From a virus, in the IMG/VR virus record IMGVR_UViG_3300024999_000379, positions 1 to 24,558 of that record: a stretch of 24,558 nucleotides of DNA, one strand, 5' to 3'. Shown here piece by piece: positions 6,289 through 12,601 of the stretch. Every line of letters starts with the position of its first letter. Positions within the stretch are counted from its first letter, which is position 1. Position numbers and translations under genes: made by a program. The notes under the pieces are model-generated. The model was not told the DNA's origin, ran no database searches, and saw only the letters and a list, made by a program, of their open reading frames with translations.

Positions 6289-6323
6289 AGGGCCACGCCA
6301 AGACAGGAATTTATTTATTTGTT
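6247..6323 (-). ncRNA. Predicted antisense RNA (countertranscript) of the rep leader
   Basis: A minus-strand transcript of about 77 bases would start near 6323 (promoter 6330-6358) and end at an intrinsic terminator. The stem is 11 base pairs, CCCTTTAGAAT with ATTCTGAAGGG (6292-6282 and 6263-6253), followed by TTTTT (6252-6248). One pair is G-U on this strand but a C-A mismatch on the opposite strand, so the hairpin is better on the antisense strand. An upper TCAC/GTGG helix closes a seven-base loop, TTTGGCG, containing UUGGCG, the U-turn (YUNR) loop known from ColIb-P9 Inc RNA and R1 CopA. It covers the leader peptide and the middle GACAGGA element. It should lower Rep synthesis and thus copy number. 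Confidence 0.72.
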
Positions 6324-6329
6324 ACTAGC

Positions 6330-6358
6330 ATTATAGAACAATTAAAAACTCTTGTCTA
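6330..6358 (-). promoter_or_regulatory. Promoter of the antisense RNA
   Basis: On the minus strand TAGACA (6358-6353), exactly 17 bases, then TATAAT (6335-6330). The boxes match consensus at five and six of six positions. It is stronger than the presumed sense promoter, as usual for copy-control antisense RNAs. Confidence 0.75.
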
Positions 6359-6394
6359 GATTTCCTTTAATCGAAATTTGACAGGAGATTTTTT
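6349..6394 (+). promoter_or_regulatory. Attenuator-like hairpin at the rep start
   Basis: CTCTTGTC (6349-6356) pairs with GACAGGAG (6380-6387), and AGATTTC (6358-6364) with GAAATTT (6373-6379), around an eight-base loop. TTTTTT follows (6389-6394). The hairpin hides the rep Shine-Dalgarno and resembles a terminator. The 5' arm can instead pair with the upstream GACAGGA (6302-6308), which lies inside the antisense target, giving an antiterminator alternative as in pT181 and pIP501. Confidence 0.6.
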
Positions 6395-6395
6395 G

Positions 6396-6797
6396 ATGCA
6401 AGAGAAGATGCCTAAAATGTCCAACGAGTTCCAATCCAACTTACTTATACACGATGGTCACTTAGTTGTTATTCAGGAGAGGCTAGTGAAGGTTCTGGGG
6501 CTTGATAAAGCCGTCTTCGTGCAGAAGTTACACTATTGGCTTAACACGGAGTCAGGGATAGTTATAGAGCGTAGGAGATGGGTTTATAATACCTACGAAC
6601 AATGGCGTAAGCAATCGCCTTGGTGGTCGGCTAGGACAATTAGAAGAATAGTGAAAGACCTAGAGTATTTAAAGGTTATAGTGAGCGTTGAACTTAACGC
6701 AGATAAGGGAGATCATACCAAGTGGTATACCATTGATTATGGAGTTTTAAATAAGCTATGGAGTGAGTATCTAGATGAAAATAGTGAGCATTTATAG
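6396..6797 (+). CDS. Winged-helix plasmid-type replication initiator (Rep)
   Basis: The ATG at 6396 is chosen because AGGAG (6383-6387) sits eight bases upstream; an upstream TTG in the frame would place that site inside the gene. The 133-residue protein reads as a winged helix: LGLDKAVFVQKLHYWL, then WVYNTYEQWRKQSPWWSART and IRRIVKDLEYLKVI, the layout of phage and plasmid initiators. It resembles the N-terminal half of the protein at 14335-15102. Its gene ends 30 bases before three iterons and sits behind an antisense-controlled leader, which points to origin binding. It is shorter than most initiators and no ATPase or nuclease is visible, so it would recruit host proteins. Confidence 0.68.
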   Translation: MQEKMPKMSNEFQSNLLIHDGHLVVIQERLVKVLGLDKAVFVQKLHYWLNTESGIVIERRRWVYNTYEQWRKQSPWWSARTIRRIVKDLEYLKVIVSVELNADKGDHTKWYTIDYGVLNKLWSEYLDENSEHL

Positions 6798-6809
6798 GCT
6801 ATTCGAGAC

Positions 6810-6978
6810 TTATCCACAGGGGGGAAGGTGCCTGTCCATTTTGGCCACACGCGCCTGTCCAGAATGACCATACGCGCCTGTCCATTTTGGACACATCTAC
6901 ATATACATAAACAACACGTCATAAATAACTTTACATATTATCCTATTAATAGGTTATCCACAGATAAGTTATCCACAG
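6810..6978. other. Predicted replication origin (iterons, AT-rich tract, DnaA boxes)
   Basis: Three perfect DnaA boxes TTATCCACAG lie at 6810-6819, 6954-6963 and 6969-6978, all in the same orientation. Between the first and second are three tandem 23-base iterons (6828-6896) and a 57-base AT-rich tract (about 6897-6953) that could melt, including the palindrome CCTATTAATAGG (6942-6953). This combination, next to a rep gene, is the standard architecture of an iteron plasmid origin. Confidence 0.85.
6828..6896. repeat. Three tandem 23-bp iterons
   Basis: Perfectly phased copies at 6828-6850, 6851-6873 and 6874-6896 share G(C/T)GCCTGTCCA at the left end and an A-C-A-C-like right end. Copies 1 and 3 are nearly identical; copy 2 differs in the middle. 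The CCTGTC core also occurs in the inverted repeat around the rep leader, suggesting that Rep binds both. Confidence 0.88.
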
Positions 6979-6993
6979 AAAGGAGATAGGTAC

Positions 6994-7521
6994 ATGTCCT
7001 ACGCATTCAAACAATGTGCAAAACTAGCCGGAATAGGAGAAAGCTTGGCTAGATTTTATAAGGATCGCTATGAAGAGTACTTCATCGTATCCTCGGGAGA
7101 GGGAAGGAACCGAAGATACTCTCAGCAAACCGTAGATACGCTTAAGTTCATTTCAAGATGCTATAACGACAAAAGGGATCACTCAGAGATAGTAGAAGCC
7201 TTAGACAGCCTCTATGGAGTCCCGATTGAGAACACAACAACGGAAATAATAGAAAACAGCAAAACAAAAGCAATGCAACAGGAAGATTTAGCGCATAGTC
7301 TGCACCTTATTTATGAAGAACTCCAAAGGCGAGGCAGTGTCATCCTTGAATTACAAGAAGAACTCGAAGGTATAAGGCGAACACTAGCAGAACAAGATAA
7401 GAGGGCGGAGGATAGGGCTAGGGACTCCGAGAACAGGGATGAAGAGATAATACACATGATGAGAGCAACGCAACAACAACGCAATAAACCATGGTGGAAA
7501 AGGTTGTTTAACTCGGAGTGA
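6994..7521 (+). CDS. MerR-like HTH plus coiled-coil protein, possible segregation factor
   Basis: The start is ATG 6994 after AAAGGAGAT, 15 bases past the last DnaA box. The 175-residue protein has a MerR-like winged helix (about residues 4-70, with FKQCAKLAGIGESLARFYKD and RRYSQQTVDTLKFISRCY), a long coiled coil (about 90-160) and the tail NKPWWKRLF, common in Gram-positive DUF3967-type proteins. HTH plus coiled coil is the plan of the single-protein partition factor Par of pSK1 and of RacA. Its place directly after the origin fits a role in segregation or origin binding, by analogy only. A terminator overlaps its stop codon. Confidence 0.72.
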   Translation: MSYAFKQCAKLAGIGESLARFYKDRYEEYFIVSSGEGRNRRYSQQTVDTLKFISRCYNDKRDHSEIVEALDSLYGVPIENTTTEIIENSKTKAMQQEDLAHSLHLIYEELQRRGSVILELQEELEGIRRTLAEQDKRAEDRARDSENRDEEIIHMMRATQQQRNKPWWKRLFNSE

Positions 7522-7539
7522 TATCCGGGTTATTTTTTT
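7510..7539 (+). terminator. Terminator overlapping the stop codon of the MerR-like gene
   Basis: AACTCGGA (7510-7517) pairs with TCCGGGTT (7524-7531), one G-U, around a six-base loop holding the TGA stop, followed by ATTTTTTT. It separates the MerR-like gene from the ATPase gene. Confidence 0.72.
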
Positions 7540-7619
7540 GCTCAAATTTGGCAGGAATAATGGACAGACAATGAGGCATATCTTCCACCATGAAGAGGTT
7601 CGCGAAGGGGGAATAAGCA

Positions 7620-9008
7620 ATGACCGTCAAACCTGATCCTATCTGGTTATTCTCAGACACTCTAGTCATGGTCGGACGTTTTGTTTTCAACCGTATCCAC
7701 TTAAATAAAGATTCTCACCCGAGTAAAATCATGCAAAACTGGAAGCGCAATGATGTCTGTGTAGAAACTAAGGAGCGTGGAAAGGACCATGTAACAAGGG
7801 AGTACCCCAAACTCATCAGCAAAAGTTGGAAAGGGCACAATCGAGTTTTTAAGTACAGCATACCTAATGGCCTGAAATATGAGAAACTTATCAAATCTAT
7901 CAACGATATTGTGTTTAGCCTAAAAAGTGAGGTTTTATTTAAAAGGTTGGAGAATGACCCAAAAGCTCATTTTAGCCTGACTGTTTTATCTGGTAAGCTT
8001 TTAGACCTTGTCAACTACACAAACGAAGCAGAGACTATGCCAAAGAAAGTAGGTTTATGGATACCGATCGGATGGTCGAGAAGAGGATTGGAGCAGGTTA
8101 ATTTAGCCGATAACTCGTCCAGCCATCTCCTTGTTGGCGGCTCAACGGGTGGAGGAAAGAGCATATTAGGTAGGTTAATCCTAGCATCCTTACACATACG
8201 GTACACGAGGGATGAGTGCAGGTTGTGGCTAGGGGACCTAAAACACGGGAATGGCACTGCATTATTAGGAGAAGATCCCCTATTGGTAGACAGGGTTATT
8301 ACAAGCCCCGGAGAAGTCGATGGAATGATGGATGATTTAAACGTAATCATCAGTGAACGGTATGCCCTATTCAAAAAGTATAAGTGCGATGACTTAGAAG
8401 CGTTTAATGAGGAATATCCATCTATGAAGTTACCTAGAATCATTGTTTATTTTGATGAGTATACAAAAATGGAAGGAAAGGAACTGAAACATGTAAGGGA
8501 TAAGGTTACAAAGGTTACGGGTGAATCTAGGGGTGCCGGTGTGAATTTCATAATCTCATGTCACCGTCCAACTGCAAACCTTGTTAGCGGAACTATGAAA
8601 AATAACTTTAGTGCCGTGGTAGCCTTTAGATGTAATCCCGTGTCAGCGCGCGTCTTATTGGGGGAAGACGAATGGGAAGGTTCCATGATGATAGATAGGG
8701 ATATCGAAGGTCGCGCATTATTTAAGTTCAAAGATGATGTATTGGTGCAAGTCCCATTCATTGACAATAAACTAATCAAGTCCATTATGTCAGCCTACCA
8801 AAAGCCACAAAGCGCACAAGCAGAGGTTGTGAACAAGATAACCAAGTCGCCTAAAAATATTATAAAGAAGGATGAAGATAAAAAAATAATGGATATAGAG
8901 CACTTATTACCCGAGCAATCAAGTGGACACCAACCGCAACATGCCAAATTATGTTTAGTCCAACCATTGGGCACGAATACCGAAGTGAGTAAGAAAGCGA
9001 GGGAGTGA
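7620..9008 (+). CDS. FtsK/SpoIIIE-type DNA translocase ATPase
   Basis: The 462-residue protein contains a P-loop GGSTGGGKS (residues 173-181), a Walker B strand IIVYFDEY (274-281) and the following SRGAGVNFIISCHRP segment, which matches the RAAGIHLILATQRP motif of FtsK/SpoIIIE/TcpA motors that pump double-stranded DNA. No transmembrane segment is evident, unlike FtsK or conjugative coupling proteins, and no gamma domain. The start is ATG 7620 after AAGGGGG. The gene is followed eight bases later by a replication-relaxation protein. This pair is found on Gram-positive plasmids and integrative elements; possible roles are plasmid maintenance or transfer. Terminal packaging is unlikely because this is not a terminase. 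Confidence 0.85.
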   Translation: MTVKPDPIWLFSDTLVMVGRFVFNRIHLNKDSHPSKIMQNWKRNDVCVETKERGKDHVTREYPKLISKSWKGHNRVFKYSIPNGLKYEKLIKSINDIVFSLKSEVLFKRLENDPKAHFSLTVLSGKLLDLVNYTNEAETMPKKVGLWIPIGWSRRGLEQVNLADNSSSHLLVGGSTGGGKSILGRLILASLHIRYTRDECRLWLGDLKHGNGTALLGEDPLLVDRVITSPGEVDGMMDDLNVIISERYALFKKYKCDDLEAFNEEYPSMKLPRIIVYFDEYTKMEGKELKHVRDKVTKVTGESRGAGVNFIISCHRPTANLVSGTMKNNFSAVVAFRCNPVSARVLLGEDEWEGSMMIDRDIEGRALFKFKDDVLVQVPFIDNKLIKSIMSAYQKPQSAQAEVVNKITKSPKNIIKKDEDKKIMDIEHLLPEQSSGHQPQHAKLCLVQPLGTNTEVSKKARE

Positions 9009-9015
9009 GAGAACA

Positions 9016-9684
9016 GTGGACGAGTCACTACAACGCTTCAGGGGGACAAACTGCGTGGCCTACGGTAAGAGCAGGGATGAACACATTACCAAGCTTATAC
9101 GGTCAGGTACAGCCTTTACGCGGCAACAGATTGAACAAGTTATATTCCCCAAACGCAAATCATCTAAGCGAATAGCCCAATATGCCTTAGCTAGACTTTG
9201 TAAGCAGGAAAGAATCAAGAAGTGGATTCGCGCGCCACAATTACCAACGATTTATTACTTAAGGAAACCTCGGCAGCTTGACCACGTTTTGCTTATCAAT
9301 GAAGTTTACTGCGCCTTACTCACTCAGAAAAAGTCCTGGCATGTGGTTGAATGGAAATGGTCCTACTCAATCCTTAATGGAATGGTATTCGCCGATGCTA
9401 TGGCTAATATCTATACCGAACCGGATCGCCAGGGCCGCAGGGTTATCTTTATTGAGGTTGAGCGAAATCCAAGCAAGAGGTTCAATAAACCCGAGCAATA
9501 TCAGAAGGTTTATGATGCCGATTGGGTGCAGGAAGAATGGTCTGTGATTAAAGATAGAACCGCCATATTCCCCACAATCCTTATCGTGACCGATGATGCT
9601 CCGGCCATTAAGAGTGAATTAAACTTCGTTGTAGCATCTATTGAAGATGTCAAGAAAGATGTTTACTCGATTTTAAGGAGGTAG
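9016..9684 (+). CDS. Replication-relaxation family protein
   Basis: The 222-residue protein begins with a winged helix (TRQQIEQVIFPKRKSSKRIA, then LARLCKQERIKKWI) and continues with a region containing FADAMANIY and VIFIEVERNPSKRF, an Asp...Glu-x-Glu layout resembling the Replic_Relax family and reminiscent of PD-(D/E)xK folds. Members are reported in plasmid replication and relaxation. GTG 9016 starts seven bases past the ATPase stop with GGGAG upstream, so the two are co-expressed. A DNA-processing partner of the ATPase is the natural inference; an enzymatic activity is not proven. Confidence 0.72.
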   Translation: MDESLQRFRGTNCVAYGKSRDEHITKLIRSGTAFTRQQIEQVIFPKRKSSKRIAQYALARLCKQERIKKWIRAPQLPTIYYLRKPRQLDHVLLINEVYCALLTQKKSWHVVEWKWSYSILNGMVFADAMANIYTEPDRQGRRVIFIEVERNPSKRFNKPEQYQKVYDADWVQEEWSVIKDRTAIFPTILIVTDDAPAIKSELNFVVASIEDVKKDVYSILRR

Positions 9685-9686
9685 CT

Positions 9687-9905
9687 ATGGGTAAAACAGG
9701 AAAGACGGTCACAAAAGTAACCTATGGAATCCTAAACCTTGCCATGAAACCAATCTACGAGCGAATGAAGGAAGATCGAAAGGAAGAAGTTCGAAGAGAA
9801 AATGAGTCGCTAAATAGGGCTTCTATAGATGCAATAGTGGAAGCGAGAAGATTTGAAGTGCATCAGCCACTAGATTCCATAGTTTTCCATAAATCTATTT
9901 GGTAA
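9687..9905 (+). CDS. Small basic hypothetical protein
   Basis: The 72-residue product starts at ATG 9687, two bases after the previous stop, with AAGGAGG inside the end of the preceding gene. Residues 20-45 are highly charged and helical (MKPIYERMKEDRKEEVRREN). No family recognised. It is the last gene of the rightward replicon unit and ends one base before the convergent YdjM-like gene; no terminator is seen between them. Confidence 0.7.
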   Translation: MGKTGKTVTKVTYGILNLAMKPIYERMKEDRKEEVRRENESLNRASIDAIVEARRFEVHQPLDSIVFHKSIW

Positions 9906-10244
9906 TCACCATACTTTTATCTTAAACTTCCACTTACCAGGAAACGAAGAAGATATTCTATCAGCCACAAGATGTCCGATACATGCAATAAAAACAAGTG
10001 CGAAGATGTTTATATCGAACATCAGGAAGGGCAATGCGAGAAGGGCTGAACCTATAATGCTATGGCAATGTCCTCTGTGAGACATTAATCTTGCGAAAAC
10101 ACAATATTTTCCGTATAAAGAGTACGGATGATCTATATCGGGTAAAGGACTCGCTGCAACTACAATGATGGTGTAAAGGGGGTCGAGGTTAGTGATTGCA
10201 GCACCGAGTAAACCGCCAAAAATCATGTGCCCGGTTGCCTTGAT
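9906..10244 (-). CDS. YdjM-like membrane-bound metal-dependent hydrolase
   Basis: The family signature is clear: GGLLGAAI, then PDIDHPYSLYGK, SHRGHCHS and GHLVAD supply the conserved His/Asp ligands, and hydrophobic segments alternate with them as in membrane-embedded YdjM/LexA-regulated hydrolases. The first ATG (10226) would cut off KATGH, which fits the family's conserved N-terminal His before GG. In this frame a TGA lies ten codons further upstream and no ATG, GTG or TTG occurs between; the only plausible start is ATC at 10244, ten bases after GAGG. Coordinates follow that longer form (112 residues). Substrate unknown; phospholipid-like or membrane substrates are possible. Confidence 0.75.
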   Translation of the reverse strand: MKATGHMIFGGLLGAAITNLDPLYTIIVVAASPLPDIDHPYSLYGKYCVFARLMSHRGHCHSIIGSALLALPFLMFDINIFALVFIACIGHLVADRISSSFPGKWKFKIKVW

Positions 10245-10248
10245 AGAA

Positions 10249-10359
10249 TCACATCCTCATAACTGCACAATGGACATTGTTAAGAATCGTTTTATATTTA
10301 ACATTCTTAGCTTGATCAAGCTTATTATCGCATTCAGGACATATTCCGTATTCCGTCAT
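10249..10359 (-). CDS. 36-residue zinc-ribbon-like protein
   Basis: ATG 10359 follows AGGAGG at ideal spacing and encodes 36 residues with ICPECDNKL and a late NNVHCAV. One CxxC pair plus His/Cys suggests a small metal-binding peptide. Its TGA (10251-10249) lies immediately upstream of the YdjM-like start, so the two are probably translationally coupled. No family recognised. Confidence 0.6.
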   Translation of the reverse strand: MTEYGICPECDNKLDQAKNVKYKTILNNVHCAVMRM

Positions 10360-10414
10360 AGTTTAGTCCTCCTCATTCTTTTGTCTCTGAATCTAAAATG
10401 CCCATATTGCATAG

Positions 10415-10450
10415 AAAAATACCGCCAAACTCATTGAGCAAGACGGTATT
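10415..10450 (-). terminator. Terminator of the leftward operon ahead of the YdjM-like unit
   Basis: On the minus strand AATACCG (10450-10444) pairs with CGGTATT (10424-10418) and is followed by TTTT. The 19-base loop has inner pairing (CTCA with TGAG). It ends the operon that finishes with the Lar-like gene. Confidence 0.7.
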
Positions 10451-10462
10451 ATTTCTATTTAT

Positions 10463-10876
10463 TTATGATTCATAAGACAACCCGCTACTTTCGCATTTCG
10501 GACACTGACTGAAATATCCTCCGCATTTATCGCTTATGATATAGCCGCCCTCCATGTTCAACTTAAAGGCTAAATCCTTCATCGGCATTGCACCTGTTTC
10601 ATAATCGCATCTTTCGCAATATGCACGTGCTGATTTTATTCCTTGTGCATAAATCCATTCAGGAGTAAAAGGTGTTTCAAGAGCAATCGACATGCGCCGA
10701 TATTCTTCAACGCGATTATTCCAATCATCTACGGCTAACCCCTTGGTTTTTTTCCAATTTCCGCATGATGCATGGGCTCCGCAGAAATATTTCATACTTT
10801 GATGCTCAGGTTCTAAGGAAACTAAATTTGGTTGCCCTCCGCATTCGGGACAAGGTAATAAATTTTCCATTCTCAT
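10463..10876 (-). CDS. Lar-like zinc-ribbon protein
   Basis: The start MRMENLL at 10876 is chosen because GGAGG sits five bases upstream and its ATG overlaps the previous TGA (ATGA). The 137-residue protein begins LLPCPECGGQPNLV and continues to YFCGAHASCGNWKKT with AVDDWNNRV, matching the Lar (restriction alleviation) zinc-ribbon pattern of two CxxC-type knuckles followed by A-x-x-x-WN-x-R. A second Cys set (YCERCDYETG, CPKCESSG) makes up the C-terminal half, so two zinc modules are fused. Lar of Rac modulates type I restriction; whether this protein does so is unknown. Confidence 0.7.
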   Translation of the reverse strand: MRMENLLPCPECGGQPNLVSLEPEHQSMKYFCGAHASCGNWKKTKGLAVDDWNNRVEEYRRMSIALETPFTPEWIYAQGIKSARAYCERCDYETGAMPMKDLAFKLNMEGGYIISDKCGGYFSQCPKCESSGLSYES

Positions 10877-11142
10877 CCATTCCTCCCACACTTCTTCAAT
10901 AGATCGTTCATGTAGTTTTCTTTATCTTCGCCAGGCCATTTTCCTTTCATCGTCTTTACCTCCCTAAACCTCGGCACTCTATCTCCATCAACTACAACAT
11001 CTCCAAAGAACATATCGTGTGGTCGAGCGAATACCTCGCCTTTATCATTCTGATATACGACAAGATCATCTCCTGTCTCAGTATGTTGGGCAAAAGTTAT
11101 GATAGTGTATATGCCACCTTTGCAGTGTTGATATTTAGTCAT
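10873..11142 (-). CDS. DUF1653 family protein
   Basis: The 89-residue protein matches the DUF1653 pattern: YQHCKGGIYTII, HTETGDDLVVYQN, a phage-type VFARPHDMFFGDVVVDG and the terminal VPRFR. The family is widespread in bacteria and phages, small and beta-rich, with no established function. It is translationally coupled to the Lar-like gene. Confidence 0.82.
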   Translation of the reverse strand: MTKYQHCKGGIYTIITFAQHTETGDDLVVYQNDKGEVFARPHDMFFGDVVVDGDRVPRFREVKTMKGKWPGEDKENYMNDLLKKCGRNG

Positions 11143-11173
11143 TTGCTACCTACCCTTCTCTTCAGCCAAAAAT

Positions 11174-11440
11174 CTAAGTTATCTTCTTACATTTTATAAA
11201 TATCCTAGTTTTCTTATTAATGCCCCCGTGGTTGTCGTGGGCCATATAATTGTATTCAATGCCAGTTACAAGGAATACCCCGTTAGGAACAGGGGAGTCG
11301 TATTCATTTAATTCATAAGGAGTAAATGATATCTTTGATCCGATTTGTGGGATTATTATATCCCAATTATACCTAATCACGGTTTTACTGCTCTCATCCG
11401 TAAAAAATATATTAATTTCATCAGTCTCTATTCTGCTCAT
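11174..11440 (-). CDS. Hypothetical phage protein
   Basis: An 88-residue, beta-rich protein (MSRIETDEINIFFTDESS...; later GIEYNYMAHDNHGG) without recognised motif. It is co-directional with flanking genes: the upstream HTH/zinc gene ends three bases before it and the DUF1653 gene starts 31 bases after. Its start ATG lies inside the AGGAGG-rich end of the upstream gene. Confidence 0.7.
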   Translation of the reverse strand: MSRIETDEINIFFTDESSKTVIRYNWDIIIPQIGSKISFTPYELNEYDSPVPNGVFLVTGIEYNYMAHDNHGGINKKTRIFIKCKKIT

Positions 11441-11443
11441 GAT

Positions 11444-11815
11444 TCATTCCTCCTCCCTGTTTTCCCTAAAAACCTCATTAATTCTATCCGCCATCTCCAC
11501 AGGCAGTGCAACTCTGCACATCTCATAATTGCTATAATCAGAAGGAGAAATACCGAGCAACTTAGCCATCTTAAAAGTAGTAATCAGCAATTCCCTCCTT
11601 TGCATCTTTACCCTCTCCATGGATATGCCAATTTTAGCATTTTCGATAATAACATTATTTCTGTTTTCTTCTGAATAATTAGTTTCCCTAACTCTGTTTT
11701 GTTTTATTTTGCATTTGTAATTGCGGCAGTCGCACAATATCCCATGTGCCCCGCCTTTGCCATCCCATAATCCTGTGATGTATTTAGTTGGATCGTTGCA
11801 TGTTTGGCAATTCAT
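11444..11815 (-). CDS. Zinc-ribbon plus XRE-like HTH protein
   Basis: The 123-residue product starts with CQTCND and ILCDCRNYKC, two Cys pairs of a probable zinc ribbon. It ends with an XRE-like helix-turn-helix (FKMAKLLGISPSDYSNYEMC, residues about 81-100, followed by VALPVEMADRIN). Similar two-part proteins are common in Gram-positive phage early regions and are probably DNA-binding regulators. It is in the second leftward operon. Confidence 0.7.
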   Translation of the reverse strand: MNCQTCNDPTKYITGLWDGKGGAHGILCDCRNYKCKIKQNRVRETNYSEENRNNVIIENAKIGISMERVKMQRRELLITTFKMAKLLGISPSDYSNYEMCRVALPVEMADRINEVFRENREEE

Positions 11816-11827
11816 TTGGTTTCCCCC

Positions 11828-12136
11828 TTATCCCTTATAACTCTTAAGCAACCTCTCTGCCGCCCTAACTCCCCACTCATGATCAATAAACTGCATCCCT
11901 GTGCACCTATCATAATCCCTAAAGTCCTCACTAAAAACAGCCACATCGCATAACTTGGGATACTCTTCCTGCATCTTCGCCAAACGATTGCAGAGTTGAT
12001 CATAGTCCGAATTCTCGATTATATTGCGGTTGAATCTGTAGTAAATGACAGAATGTATTATGACATTTCTGCGGAGACGGTTGAGGATGGCTAGTTGGTC
12101 GGTGTTATCCCACATGGGTAGAGGTTTGCTTCTCAA
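11828..12136 (-). CDS. LigA-related phage protein
   Basis: The 102-residue protein resembles the N-terminal helical (Ia) part of NAD-dependent DNA ligase: VIIHSVIYYRFNRNIIENSD followed by YDQLCNRLAKMQEEYP parallels the HSYLYYVLDRPEISDAEYDAL pattern, and FRDYDRCTGMQ is typical of phage LigA-related proteins. The adenylation, OB and BRCT domains are absent, so it is not a ligase; a role in NAD binding or ligase modulation is speculative. The TTG start at 12136 overlaps the YopX gene; ATG 12115 (MWDN) is an alternative. Neither has a good ribosome site. Confidence 0.7.
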   Translation of the reverse strand: MRSKPLPMWDNTDQLAILNRLRRNVIIHSVIYYRFNRNIIENSDYDQLCNRLAKMQEEYPKLCDVAVFSEDFRDYDRCTGMQFIDHEWGVRAAERLLKSYKG

Positions 12137-12599
12137 TCGTTAATAACTCGGGATTGTCATGGACGTTTCCAATAACCACTCCCCATTTAGCGGGTACGAT
12201 CAACCCTTTTTGATTACTTCCAACTACAATACTTTTACTTCTCAACACCTTGCATCCCCATTCATCATCAAACCACTTAACAAGCTTATATGTTGTGTCA
12301 TATTGCCCTGTTCTAGTTTTTCCGAAATTAGTTAAGAGTTCTGATGTGATATCTAAAATATCATCTTCATATATTTCTTTACCATTTTTATCCCTAAGTC
12401 CCGTGAATTCTCCGACTGATTCAGGTGTAACCTCCCATTCCTCGACTACTTCACTATTGGCATAAGCAACTTGATTAATGGGAGCTATAAAGCATCTTAC
12501 TTTATTTTTAGGGTTACTCTCGTAGTTGAAATAATACAAACATCCATAAACAAAGTCCCCATTATCAACTCTTTTGCCCCTAAACCTAATTTCACGCAT
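12105..12599 (-). CDS. YopX family protein
   Basis: The 164-residue protein begins MREIRFRGKRVDNGDFVYGC, has VGEFTGLRDKNGKEIYEDDI in the middle and ends with VIGNVHDNPELL, the full YopX signature first named in SPbeta. The family is small, beta-barrel-like and of unknown function, near replication genes in many Gram-positive phages. It overlaps the LigA-related gene. Confidence 0.92.
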   Translation of the reverse strand: MREIRFRGKRVDNGDFVYGCLYYFNYESNPKNKVRCFIAPINQVAYANSEVVEEWEVTPESVGEFTGLRDKNGKEIYEDDILDITSELLTNFGKTRTGQYDTTYKLVKWFDDEWGCKVLRSKSIVVGSNQKGLIVPAKWGVVIGNVHDNPELLTIEKQTSTHVG

Positions 12600-12601
12600 C
12601 C

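Larger units (their letters stand above)
6213..6391 (+). repeat. 17-bp inverted repeat around the rep leader, with a middle copy
   Basis: AAATCTCCTGTCGAATT (6213-6229) and AATTTGACAGGAGATTT (6375-6391) are inverse copies with one mismatch. The right arm contains the Shine-Dalgarno of rep. A third, related element GACAGGAATTT (6302-6312) could pair with the left arm over 11 base pairs with one bulge. All share the core CCTGTC, which also occurs in the iterons. Confidence 0.8.

Noticed and set aside
6828-6896. CRISPR array
   Set aside because: The three units are directly adjacent with no unique spacers; they are iterons.
6942-6953. CCTATTAATAGG palindrome as a separate operator
   Set aside because: Short AT-rich palindrome within the melting region; no second copy, so treated as part of the origin.
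8015-8443. 142-codon minus-strand frame inside the ATPase gene
   Set aside because: It is antisense to the well-supported Walker A to Walker B region and has no ribosome site.
7620-9008. Terminase large subunit
   Set aside because: The P-loop is followed by the FtsK-type SRGAG...SCHRP segment and there is no C-terminal nuclease domain.
9906-10360. LexA/SOS box controlling the YdjM-like gene
   Set aside because: YdjM of E. coli is LexA-regulated, but no CGAAC-N4-GTTCG-type site is visible upstream here.
11812-12003. 63-codon minus-strand frame
   Set aside because: It lies in another frame inside the LigA-related gene, without its own ribosome site; a shadow.
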